6,218 nt of DNA from Polynucleobacter meluiroseus (lineage in GTDB: Bacteria > Verrucomicrobiota > Verrucomicrobiia > Opitutales > UBA953): assembly GCA_943323725.2 (NCBI GenBank), contig CALPIW020000096.1, positions 1 to 6,218 on the forward strand. The letters are read 5' to 3'. A program made the translations under genes and the position numbers. The notes under the pieces were generated by a model. It saw only the letters and a program-made list of their open reading frames with translations. It was not told where the DNA came from and made no database searches. Shown here in pieces: positions 1-6,185 of this stretch (within the stretch, counting starts at the first letter, position 1; every line of letters starts with the position of its first letter).

Positions 1-593
1 TCCTTGAACCCTTGCTTCGCGGCATCCGCATGGAAGTAGCGGGGCTCCAGGTCGAAGACCCCGTCGGCGGTCTTCAGCTTCACGCGATGGATGTCGGCCG
101 AGAAAGCCTGCGCGCGGAGATCGAAATCCCGATACCAGGTCTGCGACTGGCGACGGCCGCTCTGGTCTTCGCAGGCGAAGTAGCAACGCAGGGTATGTTC
201 GTCGAGGCGGATGACGCGGGGGACGAAGCAGGCGCCGGAGGGAAGCCTCGCGTTGGCGAAAACTTCCGCGGACTTGGCCATCGGAATGACTCGCTCCACC
301 TGCATCGACTTCAGGTTGACGACCGACAGGACACAATACTGCGCCTTGCCGGCGCCATGGCCTGGTTTGATGTCGTTGTCGTGTTCGACCACGTAAGCGC
401 GTTCGCCCACCAGAACGAGGTCGGCATCGTGCGCGCCTTTGACCTGTGCGGCGCTGACCTTGATCATCCCCGCCATCACCTTATCGCCGGCCTGCTTGGC
501 GTCCCAGCCGTCTTTCAGGATGGGGTCAGCGAAGGCGACGGTGGCTGCCAGCGTCAACAGGGTTATCAAAAGGGATGAGTGCTTTCGGCTCAT
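1..593 (-). CDS. Exported sialidase-like (BNR propeller) protein, N-terminal 197 codons only
   Basis: The gene starts at ATG 593-591 and runs off the left edge, so only the first 197 codons are visible and the C-terminus is missing. Residues 1-22 form a Sec signal peptide: basic MSRKH, a Leu/Thr-rich hydrophobic core, then AFA before Asp23. There is no lipobox, so a soluble periplasmic or secreted protein is expected. The mature part reads like a beta-propeller blade series, with runs such as KGAHDADLVLVGERAYVV, SVVNLKSMQVERVIP, GACFVPRVIRLDEHTLRCYF and SQTWYRDFDL. From memory these match planctomycete and verrucomicrobial proteins annotated as sialidase or exo-alpha-sialidase family. That assignment is recall-based, and the Asp-box repeats and catalytic residues cannot be judged from this fragment. 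No good Shine-Dalgarno sits at normal distance: GGAGG lies about 19 nt upstream of the ATG. The gene is 55 bp downstream of the PSD1 gene and may be the last part of the same operon. Confidence 0.65.
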   Translation of the reverse strand, partial: MSRKHSSLLITLLTLAATVAFADPILKDGWDAKQAGDKVMAGMIKVSAAQVKGAHDADLVLVGERAYVVEHDNDIKPGHGAGKAQYCVLSVVNLKSMQVERVIPMAKSAEVFANARLPSGACFVPRVIRLDEHTLRCYFACEDQSGRRQSQTWYRDFDLRAQAFSADIHRVKLKTADGVFDLEPRYFHADAAKQGFK

Positions 594-595
594 CC
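573..595 (-). promoter_or_regulatory. Perfect 7-bp inverted repeat enclosing the start codon of the sialidase-like gene
   Basis: GGATGAG (573-579) and CTCATCC (589-595) are exact inverted complements separated by 9 nt. In the minus-strand transcript the 5' arm GGAUGAG contains the AUG (593-591), and the 3' arm covers codons 5-7. The start codon would therefore be base-paired if the hairpin forms. A short CTTTTG follows the 3' arm, so a weak intrinsic terminator or attenuator is a second reading, but the T run is poor. The inverted repeat is seen directly; the function is inferred. Confidence 0.4.
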
Positions 596-648
596 TTCGA
601 GACAGGCAGAAACCTCCGAGAAGTGAAGGCGAAAGGTATCCGCTCCGC

Positions 649-3489
649 TCACTCCACGAAGATCAGGGCGTTGCTGTTGAGCAGGGCGCGGCAGAAGGCG
701 GGCTTACCGTGCTGGGCGAGCAGCTTCTCGGCGGCGGCGCGTTCGGTGGCCGTGGGCGGGCGCTGCAGGGCGAAAGAATAAGCCTGAGCGATTGGGTCGG
801 GGCCGTCGAGACGGGCGGCGAACGCCTTGGCCATGTCGAGGGTGAAGCCGTTGTTGAGCAGGGTCAGGGCCTGCAACGGCGAAGTGGTGTTGGCCCGCTT
901 GGGCGAGGCGAACGCGATGTCGGGCAGGTCGAAGTCGTTCAGGACGTCCACCACGCTGGCGCGGGCGTTCTGGTGGTACACTGAGCGGCGATAGGTTTCC
1001 GGGCCTTGCGTATCCAGCGGGATGTAGGTCGAGACGTTGTTGACGAGATAGCGGTAGAGGCGGAAGCCCGGTCCGCCCATGGGCTCAAGCTTCAGCTGGC
1101 CGGCGGTCGCGAGCATCGTGTCGCGGATCTCCTCGGCGCGCAGGCGACGCGGCGGGAAGCGCCAGAGCAGGCGGGCGTCCTTGTCGACGCGGGCGGCGGA
1201 TTCGTTAAAGTCGGCCGACTGCAGGTAGGCCTGCGAGAGGACGATCTCGCGGTGCAGGGCTTTCAGTTTCCAGCCGTTGGCGATAAGTCGCTGCGCGAGG
1301 AAGTCGAGGAGCTCCGGGTGCGAAGGCTTGCTGCCCATGAAGCCGAAGTCGCTCGGGGTGTCGACGAGGCCGGTGCCGAAGTGGTAATGCCACAGGCGAT
1401 TCGCGAGCACGCGGGCGGTGATGGGGTTGTCTTGGGTGATCCACTCGGCCAAGGCCACGCGGCGTTCGCCTTCGCCCGCGTCGGCCTTCAGGGCGTAAGG
1501 CTTGGTGACGAGGTCCAGCACGGCGAGACTGGATGGGACGACCTGGGCAGCCGGCTTGGTGGGGTCGCCGCCTTTCTCGACGAAGGTCGGTTCGGGTTTG
1601 GGCTGATGGGTGCCGATCCAGGCGGCGGGGAGCTTGGGCACCGCGGCGATGCGCTTGTCGACGTCGGCGAGCTGGCGGCCGAGGGCGCCGAGCTGCTTGG
1701 CTTCGGCGGGCGTGGTCACTTCCTTGCGGACGCGTTCGAAGGCGTGCGCCGGCGACCAGGCCTCGCGATCGGAAGAGTCGGCGACTTTCTTCCAGTCCTT
1801 GCCGTCGAGAGAGACATACATCTCATATTCGGTAGGGGTGGCGCCTTGGGAGTTGTCGCGGAGGATTCGTCCCTTGGCGGAGCGGTAGCCGAGACGGCTG
1901 ATCTTCTCGACGCGGGGCAGGGTGATGACGAGTTCGGCCGGGGTGCCGATATACCACTGCGCGCCTTCGTCGCCGTCGATGGTGAGGGCGGCGCTGTAGG
2001 CCATGGGAAAGTCTTCGGCGGTGATGCCCTTGACGCCTTCGGCCTTGGAGCCGTTGGAGGCGAGGGCGACATTGCGGGGCGTCGGCTCAGCGGTCCAGAT
2101 CTCGAACTCGGAGATACGTCCGCCGACACCGCTCTTCGGGTTGGCGGAGGTCGCGGACATCGTGAGCTTTACGAAACGGGCCTCGGTCGGCGGGATGGTT
2201 TCCTCGGTCAGCAGGGTGTCCGCCTTCGGGCGAGGATACTTGCGAGTCGCCAGCAGGGCTTTGGCCTTGGCTTCGATGGCCTTGGTCAGGGCATCCTGCT
2301 CGCCGACAACCTTGGCGCGCTCTTTGTTCAATGGGCCCATCGCGGCATTGTAGGCTTGGGTCTGTTCCTTGGTCGCGAGCGGACGGCGGCCGTGGACGAC
2401 GCCTTCGAAGGCCGAACGGATGCGGTAATAGTCTTCGGTCGGGATGGGGTCGAACTTATGGTGGTGGCAGCGGGCGCAGTTGATGGTGAGGCCGAGAAAC
2501 GCGCTTCCGGTCGCGGTGACCATGTCGTCGAGCGTGGCCGAGCGAATCACCTTCTGGGCGGTGGCATCCTGATTTTTCACGTCGTCATACGGACCAGCCA
2601 CGAGGAAAGCGCTGCCGACCTCGACCGCGGGGTCGAACTTGCCGAGCACGTCCCCGGCGAGGTGCTCGCGCATGAACTGGTCGAAGGGCTTATCCTCGTT
2701 CAGCGAGCGGATGACGTAGTCGCGGAACGGATAGAGGTCATCGATGACGAAGTTACGTTCGAACCCGTTGCTTTCGCCGAAGCGGACGACGTCGAGCCAG
2801 TGGCGGCCCCAGTGTTCGCCATAGCGAGGCGAGGCCAACATGCGGTCCACGAGGGCTTCGGTCGCCTTACGGGCGTCGGCCTGATGAGCGGTGACGAAGG
2901 CGTCGACCTCGGCTTGAGTGGGCGGCAGGCCGGTGAGGTCATAGCTGAGACGACGGATCAACGCCTGCGGTTTGGCCGGGGCGCTCCGGGTGAGTTTCTG
3001 TTCGGCCAGCTTGGCGTCGATAAAACCGTCGATGTCGGCGTGCTTGAATTCCTTGGCGAGCGGCTGGAGGGACCACCAGGATTTATCGGCGCGTTTGACC
3101 TCGACGGTCGCCTGGTCGCGCGGGTCGACGGCCCCGGCCTTGATCCAGGTGGCGAAGTCGGCGATGAGCGCGTCGGGCAGCTTCGGTTTCTTCGGCGGCA
3201 TCTCCATGTCCGTCTCGAGGTGGCGGACGTAACGAAGGAACAGGCCTTCGTCGGGTTTGCCCGGGACGATGATCGGGGTGCCCGAATCGCCGCCTTTCTG
3301 CCAGCCGGCCTTGGCGTCGAGGGCGAGGCCGCCTGTCAGTTTCTTGGCCTTGGCGCTATGGCATTCGTAGCAGTGCTCGGCGAGGGCCGGGCGGATCTTC
3401 TGTTCGAAGAACGCGACGCTACTAGGGTCGTCGGCGGCGACGACGCGTCCGACGGTGAGTAGGGCGAGGGTGAGGCTCAGGCGGCTCAT
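649..3489 (-). CDS. PSCyt1-PSCyt2(DUF1549)-PSD1(DUF1553) di-haem exported protein with discoidin-like insert
   Basis: This 946-residue protein has the full planctomycete cytochrome c architecture. Residues 1-19 are a Sec signal peptide (LTLALLTVGRVVAA), with an unusual Arg15 late in the hydrophobic stretch. Residues 25-120 form PSCyt1, with haem motif C40-Y-E-C43-H44 and an MPPK segment at 97-100 as a likely distal ligand. Residues 153-365 form PSCyt2/DUF1549 (RRLSYDLTGLPPT; YGEHWGRHWLD), with a second CxxCH at C338-C341-H342. A helical, probably coiled linker (385-415) leads to a discoidin/F5-8C-like region (about 436-575; ISEFEIW, YEMYVSLDGKDWKKV). PSD1/DUF1553 fills about 675-900 (RVLANRLWHYHFGTGLV; RFPPRRLRAEEIRDTML; TSPLQALTLLNN). 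Haem attachment would be periplasmic. The start overlaps the upstream DUF1501 stop as ATGA with no visible Shine-Dalgarno, which suggests translational coupling. Redox or glycan-related roles are proposed for the family, but the biochemical activity is unproven. Confidence 0.93.
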   Translation of the reverse strand: MSRLSLTLALLTVGRVVAADDPSSVAFFEQKIRPALAEHCYECHSAKAKKLTGGLALDAKAGWQKGGDSGTPIIVPGKPDEGLFLRYVRHLETDMEMPPKKPKLPDALIADFATWIKAGAVDPRDQATVEVKRADKSWWSLQPLAKEFKHADIDGFIDAKLAEQKLTRSAPAKPQALIRRLSYDLTGLPPTQAEVDAFVTAHQADARKATEALVDRMLASPRYGEHWGRHWLDVVRFGESNGFERNFVIDDLYPFRDYVIRSLNEDKPFDQFMREHLAGDVLGKFDPAVEVGSAFLVAGPYDDVKNQDATAQKVIRSATLDDMVTATGSAFLGLTINCARCHHHKFDPIPTEDYYRIRSAFEGVVHGRRPLATKEQTQAYNAAMGPLNKERAKVVGEQDALTKAIEAKAKALLATRKYPRPKADTLLTEETIPPTEARFVKLTMSATSANPKSGVGGRISEFEIWTAEPTPRNVALASNGSKAEGVKGITAEDFPMAYSAALTIDGDEGAQWYIGTPAELVITLPRVEKISRLGYRSAKGRILRDNSQGATPTEYEMYVSLDGKDWKKVADSSDREAWSPAHAFERVRKEVTTPAEAKQLGALGRQLADVDKRIAAVPKLPAAWIGTHQPKPEPTFVEKGGDPTKPAAQVVPSSLAVLDLVTKPYALKADAGEGERRVALAEWITQDNPITARVLANRLWHYHFGTGLVDTPSDFGFMGSKPSHPELLDFLAQRLIANGWKLKALHREIVLSQAYLQSADFNESAARVDKDARLLWRFPPRRLRAEEIRDTMLATAGQLKLEPMGGPGFRLYRYLVNNVSTYIPLDTQGPETYRRSVYHQNARASVVDVLNDFDLPDIAFASPKRANTTSPLQALTLLNNGFTLDMAKAFAARLDGPDPIAQAYSFALQRPPTATERAAAEKLLAQHGKPAFCRALLNSNALIFVE
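3486..3489 (-). other. ATGA stop/start overlap coupling the DUF1501 and PSD1 genes
   Basis: The TGA of the DUF1501 gene (3488-3486) shares two bases with the ATG of the PSD1 gene (3489-3487). The sequence just upstream of this ATG has no recognisable Shine-Dalgarno, so re-initiation by ribosomes finishing DUF1501 is the simplest explanation. This supports co-transcription and near-equal synthesis of the two partners. Confidence 0.8.
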
Positions 3490-4898
3490 GCGAGGACCGG
3501 CTTGATGACGTGGCCGTGGACGTCGGTGAAGCGGCGATTCACGCCGTTATGGTAATAGGTCAGCTTCTCGTGGTCGAGGCCGAGGAGGTGCAGGACGGTC
3601 GCGTAGAAGTCGTAGCAGGTGGCGACGTCGGTGACGCTGCGGCGGCCGAAGTCATCGGTCGCGCCGTAGGACACGCCGCCCTTTACGCCAGCGCCCATCA
3701 TCCAAGCCGTATAGGCGTCCGGGTTATGGTCGCGGCCGGTCGTACCGATCTGGTGGGTCGGCATGCGGCCGAATTCGGTGCACCAGATGATCAACACGTC
3801 GTCGAGCATGCCCCGCTGCTTCAGGTCGGCGAGCAGGGCGGCGGTGGGCTGGTCGAAGACCGGGCAGTGGCGGTCATAGTCGGCCTTGAGCGTGCGGTGC
3901 GCATCCCAGTTGAGCAGCCCGTCGACCCCGCTAGCGCGGGAGGCGCAGTAGAGGCTGACGTAGCGGACACCTTGTTCGAGGAAGCGACGGGTCAGCAGGC
4001 AGTTCTTGGCGTAGGCCGCCTTGAGCGGGTTGGCGTCCTTGGTGCCATAGAGCGCATGGACGTGTTCCGGTTCGCGGGAGAGGTCGCTGACCTCCGGCGC
4101 CGCCAGCTGCATCTTTGCGGCGAGTTCGTAGGCCGCTATGCGGGCGCGAAGCTCGTCGTTGCCCGCGTGGGCTTCGGCGTGTTCGAGGTTCGTGGCACGG
4201 AGGAATTCGCGGGTGGCCTCGTCTTCGGCCGAGGAAATGCCGGCCGGGCGATCGAGATTACGCAGGGCCTGCTGGGCGGCCATGCTGACGCCTTGGTGGC
4301 GAGCGGGGAGGAAACCATTGCCCCAGTTCGCCTTGCCGTTCGGAGGTTCTCCGCGGACATCCTGGACGGACACGTAGGTCGGCAGGTTCTGGTTGAGCGA
4401 ACCGAGGGCGTGGCTGATCCAGGCGCCGCCACTCGGGTAGCCTTCGCGGGTGAAGCAGGTGTTCATCGCGACGCAGCCCGGACCATGGGTGTTGCTGCGC
4501 GACGTCATCGAATGGATGAACGCGATGTCATCCACATGTTGCGCCATGTGCGGCAAGTTGGAGCTGATCATCTTGCCGCTCTTGCCGGCCGGCTTGAAGG
4601 CCCAAGGCGACTTCATCAGGTTGCCGTTCTTGCCTTGGAAGGTCACCTCGACCGGACCGGGCAGGGGGGTGCCGTCATATTTCTCCAAGAGCGGCTTATG
4701 GTCCCAGAGGTCGATGTGCGAAGCCGCGCCCGGGCAGAAGATCTGCAGGACCTGCTTGGCCTTCGGGGCGAAGTGCGTGCCGGGTGGCAAGGCGGCGCTG
4801 AGGTCGCTCATGAGCAGTCGCGACAGGGCCAGCCCCGTCATGCCAGTGGTCATCTGGCCGAGGAAGCGGCGGCGGGTCAGCTCGAGGGGGTCGCTCAT
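3486..4898 (-). CDS. DUF1501 family protein, Tat-exported, alkaline-phosphatase/sulfatase-like fold
   Basis: This is a complete 470-residue member of DUF1501 (Pfam PF07394), an alkaline-phosphatase-clan family usually paired with PSD1 proteins. A twin-arginine motif T8-R9-R10-R11-F12-L13 followed by a mild hydrophobic segment (residues 17-30) predicts Tat export after folding in the cytoplasm, perhaps with metal bound. Family motifs are FCPGAASHIDLWDHKP (54-69), NTHGPG (136-141), NCLLTRRFLEQGVRYV (299-314), NWDAH (330-334), TEFGRMP (374-380) and GRDHNP (388-393). Asp64, Glu375, Asp390 and His391 are plausible metal ligands by analogy with the superfamily. The ATG at 4898 is the earliest possible start, because an in-frame TAA lies four codons upstream; it also places the Tat motif near the N-terminus. 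No Shine-Dalgarno is correctly spaced; an AGAGGGG sits upstream of an inverted repeat that touches the start codon. The substrate is unknown. A role with the overlapping PSD1 partner in glycan or sulfo-sugar turnover is only inferred. Confidence 0.95.
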   Translation of the reverse strand: MSDPLELTRRRFLGQMTTGMTGLALSRLLMSDLSAALPPGTHFAPKAKQVLQIFCPGAASHIDLWDHKPLLEKYDGTPLPGPVEVTFQGKNGNLMKSPWAFKPAGKSGKMISSNLPHMAQHVDDIAFIHSMTSRSNTHGPGCVAMNTCFTREGYPSGGAWISHALGSLNQNLPTYVSVQDVRGEPPNGKANWGNGFLPARHQGVSMAAQQALRNLDRPAGISSAEDEATREFLRATNLEHAEAHAGNDELRARIAAYELAAKMQLAAPEVSDLSREPEHVHALYGTKDANPLKAAYAKNCLLTRRFLEQGVRYVSLYCASRASGVDGLLNWDAHRTLKADYDRHCPVFDQPTAALLADLKQRGMLDDVLIIWCTEFGRMPTHQIGTTGRDHNPDAYTAWMMGAGVKGGVSYGATDDFGRRSVTDVATCYDFYATVLHLLGLDHEKLTYYHNGVNRRFTDVHGHVIKPVLA

Positions 4899-4919
4899 GG
4901 GGTAGGATTATTCTACCCC
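4899..4919 (-). promoter_or_regulatory. Inverted repeat directly abutting the DUF1501 start codon
   Basis: GGGGTAG (4899-4905) and CTACCCC (4913-4919) form a perfect 7-bp stem with a 7-nt loop. In the transcript the 3' arm ends on the base before the AUG. The 5' arm contains the only purine-rich AGAGGGG stretch, which is too far from the AUG in linear RNA. An alternative reading is a -10 box: minus-strand TAGAAT (4915-4910) matches TATAAT at five of six positions and would give a nearly leaderless transcript. However, no good -35 hexamer is seen about 17 nt upstream. The rest of the 84-bp gap up to 4982 shows no other clear signal. Confidence 0.4.
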
Positions 4920-4971
4920 TCTTTCGACAGACTACTACGCCCGATGTTTCACCAGGCGGCACTATCGTCTC

Positions 4972-5048
4972 ACCCAGGCCGGCTACTTCGCCAGTACTTC
5001 GACCTGGTTGATCTTTCCTTTGAGGTAGGGGCGGAGTCCGGCCTGGGT
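4972..5048. repeat. 11-bp perfect inverted repeat straddling the 3' end of the hydrolase gene
   Basis: ACCCAGGCCGG (4972-4982) and CCGGCCTGGGT (5038-5048) are exact reverse complements separated by 55 nt. The right arm is inside the last codons of the hydrolase (around LTQAGLRP) and the left arm begins immediately after its TAG stop. In RNA it could close a long-range stem around the stop codon. No T run follows, so it is not a standard intrinsic terminator. Chance occurrence in GC-rich DNA is possible. Confidence 0.35.
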
Positions 5049-6086
5049 CAGGCGTTTGCCCGCCTCGGCATCGCCTCTCAGGTGGGTCTCGAAGAAGAGC
5101 AGGGTGGCGGCTCGGGTGACCGGCTGGACGTCCTCGCGGGTCGGCGATGGGGTGGCCTTGCGGTCAGCCCCCGTGGAGTCCGTGAAGTCCAGATGTTTGG
5201 CTCCGTCCAACCAGACGAACCGATGGCCCGATGGCGGCCAGAGGGCGAAGCCTTCCTTCCGGTTCTCGGCCGAAAGGCCGTTCTGCTGCTTGTCGAGCGT
5301 GCCGGAGACGCCCAGCAGCGGCACCTGCAGGCTGCCGAAGCTTTCGCGGATGAAGAAAGGTTCGCCGACGCCCTGCGGAGAGAGCGCCACGCCGCAGTCG
5401 ACGCGCGGATCGCGCTGAGAGGCTCCGAGTCCTTTGCCGGGCGGGATCGTCGGGACGATCCAGTCGAGCGCCGGGCGCATCCCGCAGACGACCATGGTGG
5501 TGAACGCGCCGTAGGAGTGTCCCATGATGCCGACATACTCGAGGTCGAATCGTCCCTTCAGTCTGGGATGGGATTGGTTCCAGCTTTCGGCTTGGTTCAG
5601 GACGAAGGTGATATCCTGTGGTCGGTCCATGATCTCCGCGGAGTCATGGATCATCGACTCCAGGTTCTTCATCAGCTGAAGTCCTTCGGTCATCTTTTCG
5701 CGATTACTGCCGACGTGCTCCACGCAGAGGACGACGTAGCCATGCGTGGCGAGATGTCGGGCTTGCGCGAAATGGGTGTCGAGGTCGCCGCCCGCTCCGT
5801 GCGACAGGATGACGACGGGGCACTTGGAATCGCCGACGGGAAGATGGACTTTGACGGGCACCTTGCGGCCGGCGCCGCTTTTTTCGGCGCGCCGCTCGCC
5901 GAAGATCCTGCGGATGCCTTTCTGGGCCTCCGAGGCTTGTCGGCGGCTGGCGTCGACGAGCTCGGGGAAATCGAGCTCAGCGGTCTTATGCGGTCCGGAC
6001 GCGGAGGGGTCGACGGCGGCGAAGGCTAACCCGGCGATGACCGTGAGGATGAACGAAAGAAGGGGTGCTTTCTGTCGCATGGACAT
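4983..6086 (-). CDS. Exported alpha/beta hydrolase, dienelactone hydrolase / PAF-acetylhydrolase-like esterase
   Basis: This complete 367-residue protein has a Sec signal peptide (MRQK, then LLSFILTVIAGL, AFA at 21-23; cleavage near 23-24). The alpha/beta hydrolase core starts near residue 75. An oxyanion-hole segment SHGAGG lies at 95-100, the nucleophile elbow G-H-S191-Y-G at 189-193, a likely catalytic Asp265 in SGTLD, and His298 in DGAKHLD. The RPQDITFVLNQ segment before the elbow and the DCGVALSPQGVG segment after it are typical of predicted dienelactone hydrolases and PAF-acetylhydrolase-like esterases, so carboxylester or acetyl-ester cleavage is the best general guess. The substrate is unknown. 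ATG 6086 is preferred over ATG 6080 because it lies closer to an AGGAGGG, and an in-frame TGA just upstream excludes earlier starts. The gene is 84 bp upstream of DUF1501 on the same strand. The export signal suggests it acts with the neighbouring secreted proteins, possibly removing ester groups from a polymer (inference). Confidence 0.9.
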   Translation of the reverse strand: MSMRQKAPLLSFILTVIAGLAFAAVDPSASGPHKTAELDFPELVDASRRQASEAQKGIRRIFGERRAEKSGAGRKVPVKVHLPVGDSKCPVVILSHGAGGDLDTHFAQARHLATHGYVVLCVEHVGSNREKMTEGLQLMKNLESMIHDSAEIMDRPQDITFVLNQAESWNQSHPRLKGRFDLEYVGIMGHSYGAFTTMVVCGMRPALDWIVPTIPPGKGLGASQRDPRVDCGVALSPQGVGEPFFIRESFGSLQVPLLGVSGTLDKQQNGLSAENRKEGFALWPPSGHRFVWLDGAKHLDFTDSTGADRKATPSPTREDVQPVTRAATLLFFETHLRGDAEAGKRLTQAGLRPYLKGKINQVEVLAK

Positions 6087-6098
6087 AGTCTGTCACGA

Positions 6099-6105
6099 CC
6101 CTCCT
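6099..6105 (-). promoter_or_regulatory. Strong Shine-Dalgarno (AGGAGGG) of the alpha/beta hydrolase gene
   Basis: The minus strand reads AGGAGGG at 6105-6099, with 13 nt to ATG 6086 and 19 nt to the alternative ATG 6080. The spacing is long, but the motif favours 6086. It is the only near-consensus ribosome binding site in front of any gene in this window. Confidence 0.55.
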
Positions 6106-6157
6106 GCCCATCAAGCCTGACGTAAGTCGATAATCGGGCGTAGGCATGTCCTAATCG

Positions 6158-6185
6158 GCAAGGCCGGCCCCTTTCGGCCCCTTGC
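6158..6185. terminator. GC-rich bulged hairpin, possible terminator of the upstream gene
   Basis: GCAAGG (6158-6163) pairs with CCTTGC (6180-6185), and after a 2-nt CC bulge GGCC (6166-6169) pairs with GGCC (6176-6179). This gives 10 bp of stem with a 6-nt loop. On the minus strand the hairpin begins directly after a TGA (6188-6186), where a terminator for a gene to the right would sit. No U tract follows on either strand, so it could instead be an mRNA-stabilising or leader structure of the hydrolase transcript. I saw no convincing promoter between it and the hydrolase start. Confidence 0.4.

Noticed and set aside
594..648. Terminator or promoter in the gap between PSD1 and the sialidase-like gene
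   Set aside because: Apart from the start-codon hairpin at its edge, the 55-bp gap shows only a short GAGCGGAGCGGA repeat and a GGAGG too far from the ATG, with no strong stem and T run.
12..984. Plus-strand open frames over the sialidase-like gene and the end of the PSD1 gene
   Set aside because: The minus strand has an uninterrupted frame with a convincing signal peptide and propeller-like sequence over 1-593, and the C-terminus of PSD1 over 649-984. The plus-strand frames look like shadows.
1006..3462. An 818-codon open frame on the plus strand opposite the PSD1 gene
   Set aside because: The minus-strand protein here has clear Pfam-type motifs from end to end. The plus-strand translation has no recognisable domain, is rich in Gly, Val, Glu, Asp and Ala, and is the expected by-product of GC-rich third codon positions.
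5267..5280. CGGCC-GAAA-GGCCG hairpin with a GNRA-type loop on the plus strand
   Set aside because: It lies inside the hydrolase coding region (NGLSAEN), has only 5 bp of stem, and would have a UUUC loop in the actual mRNA. It is probably a coincidence of GC-rich codons.
3510..6029. An 839-codon open frame on the plus strand crossing the DUF1501 gene, the 84-bp gap and most of the hydrolase gene
   Set aside because: It spans two well-supported minus-strand genes and the spacer between them, and its translation shows no domain or export signal. Its length is striking, but codon bias of the opposite strand explains most of it.
6087..6157. Sigma-70-like promoter ahead of the hydrolase (TTGCCG with GATTAT)
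   Set aside because: The spacing is about 20 nt and both hexamers match only four of six consensus positions, so it is not reported as a promoter.
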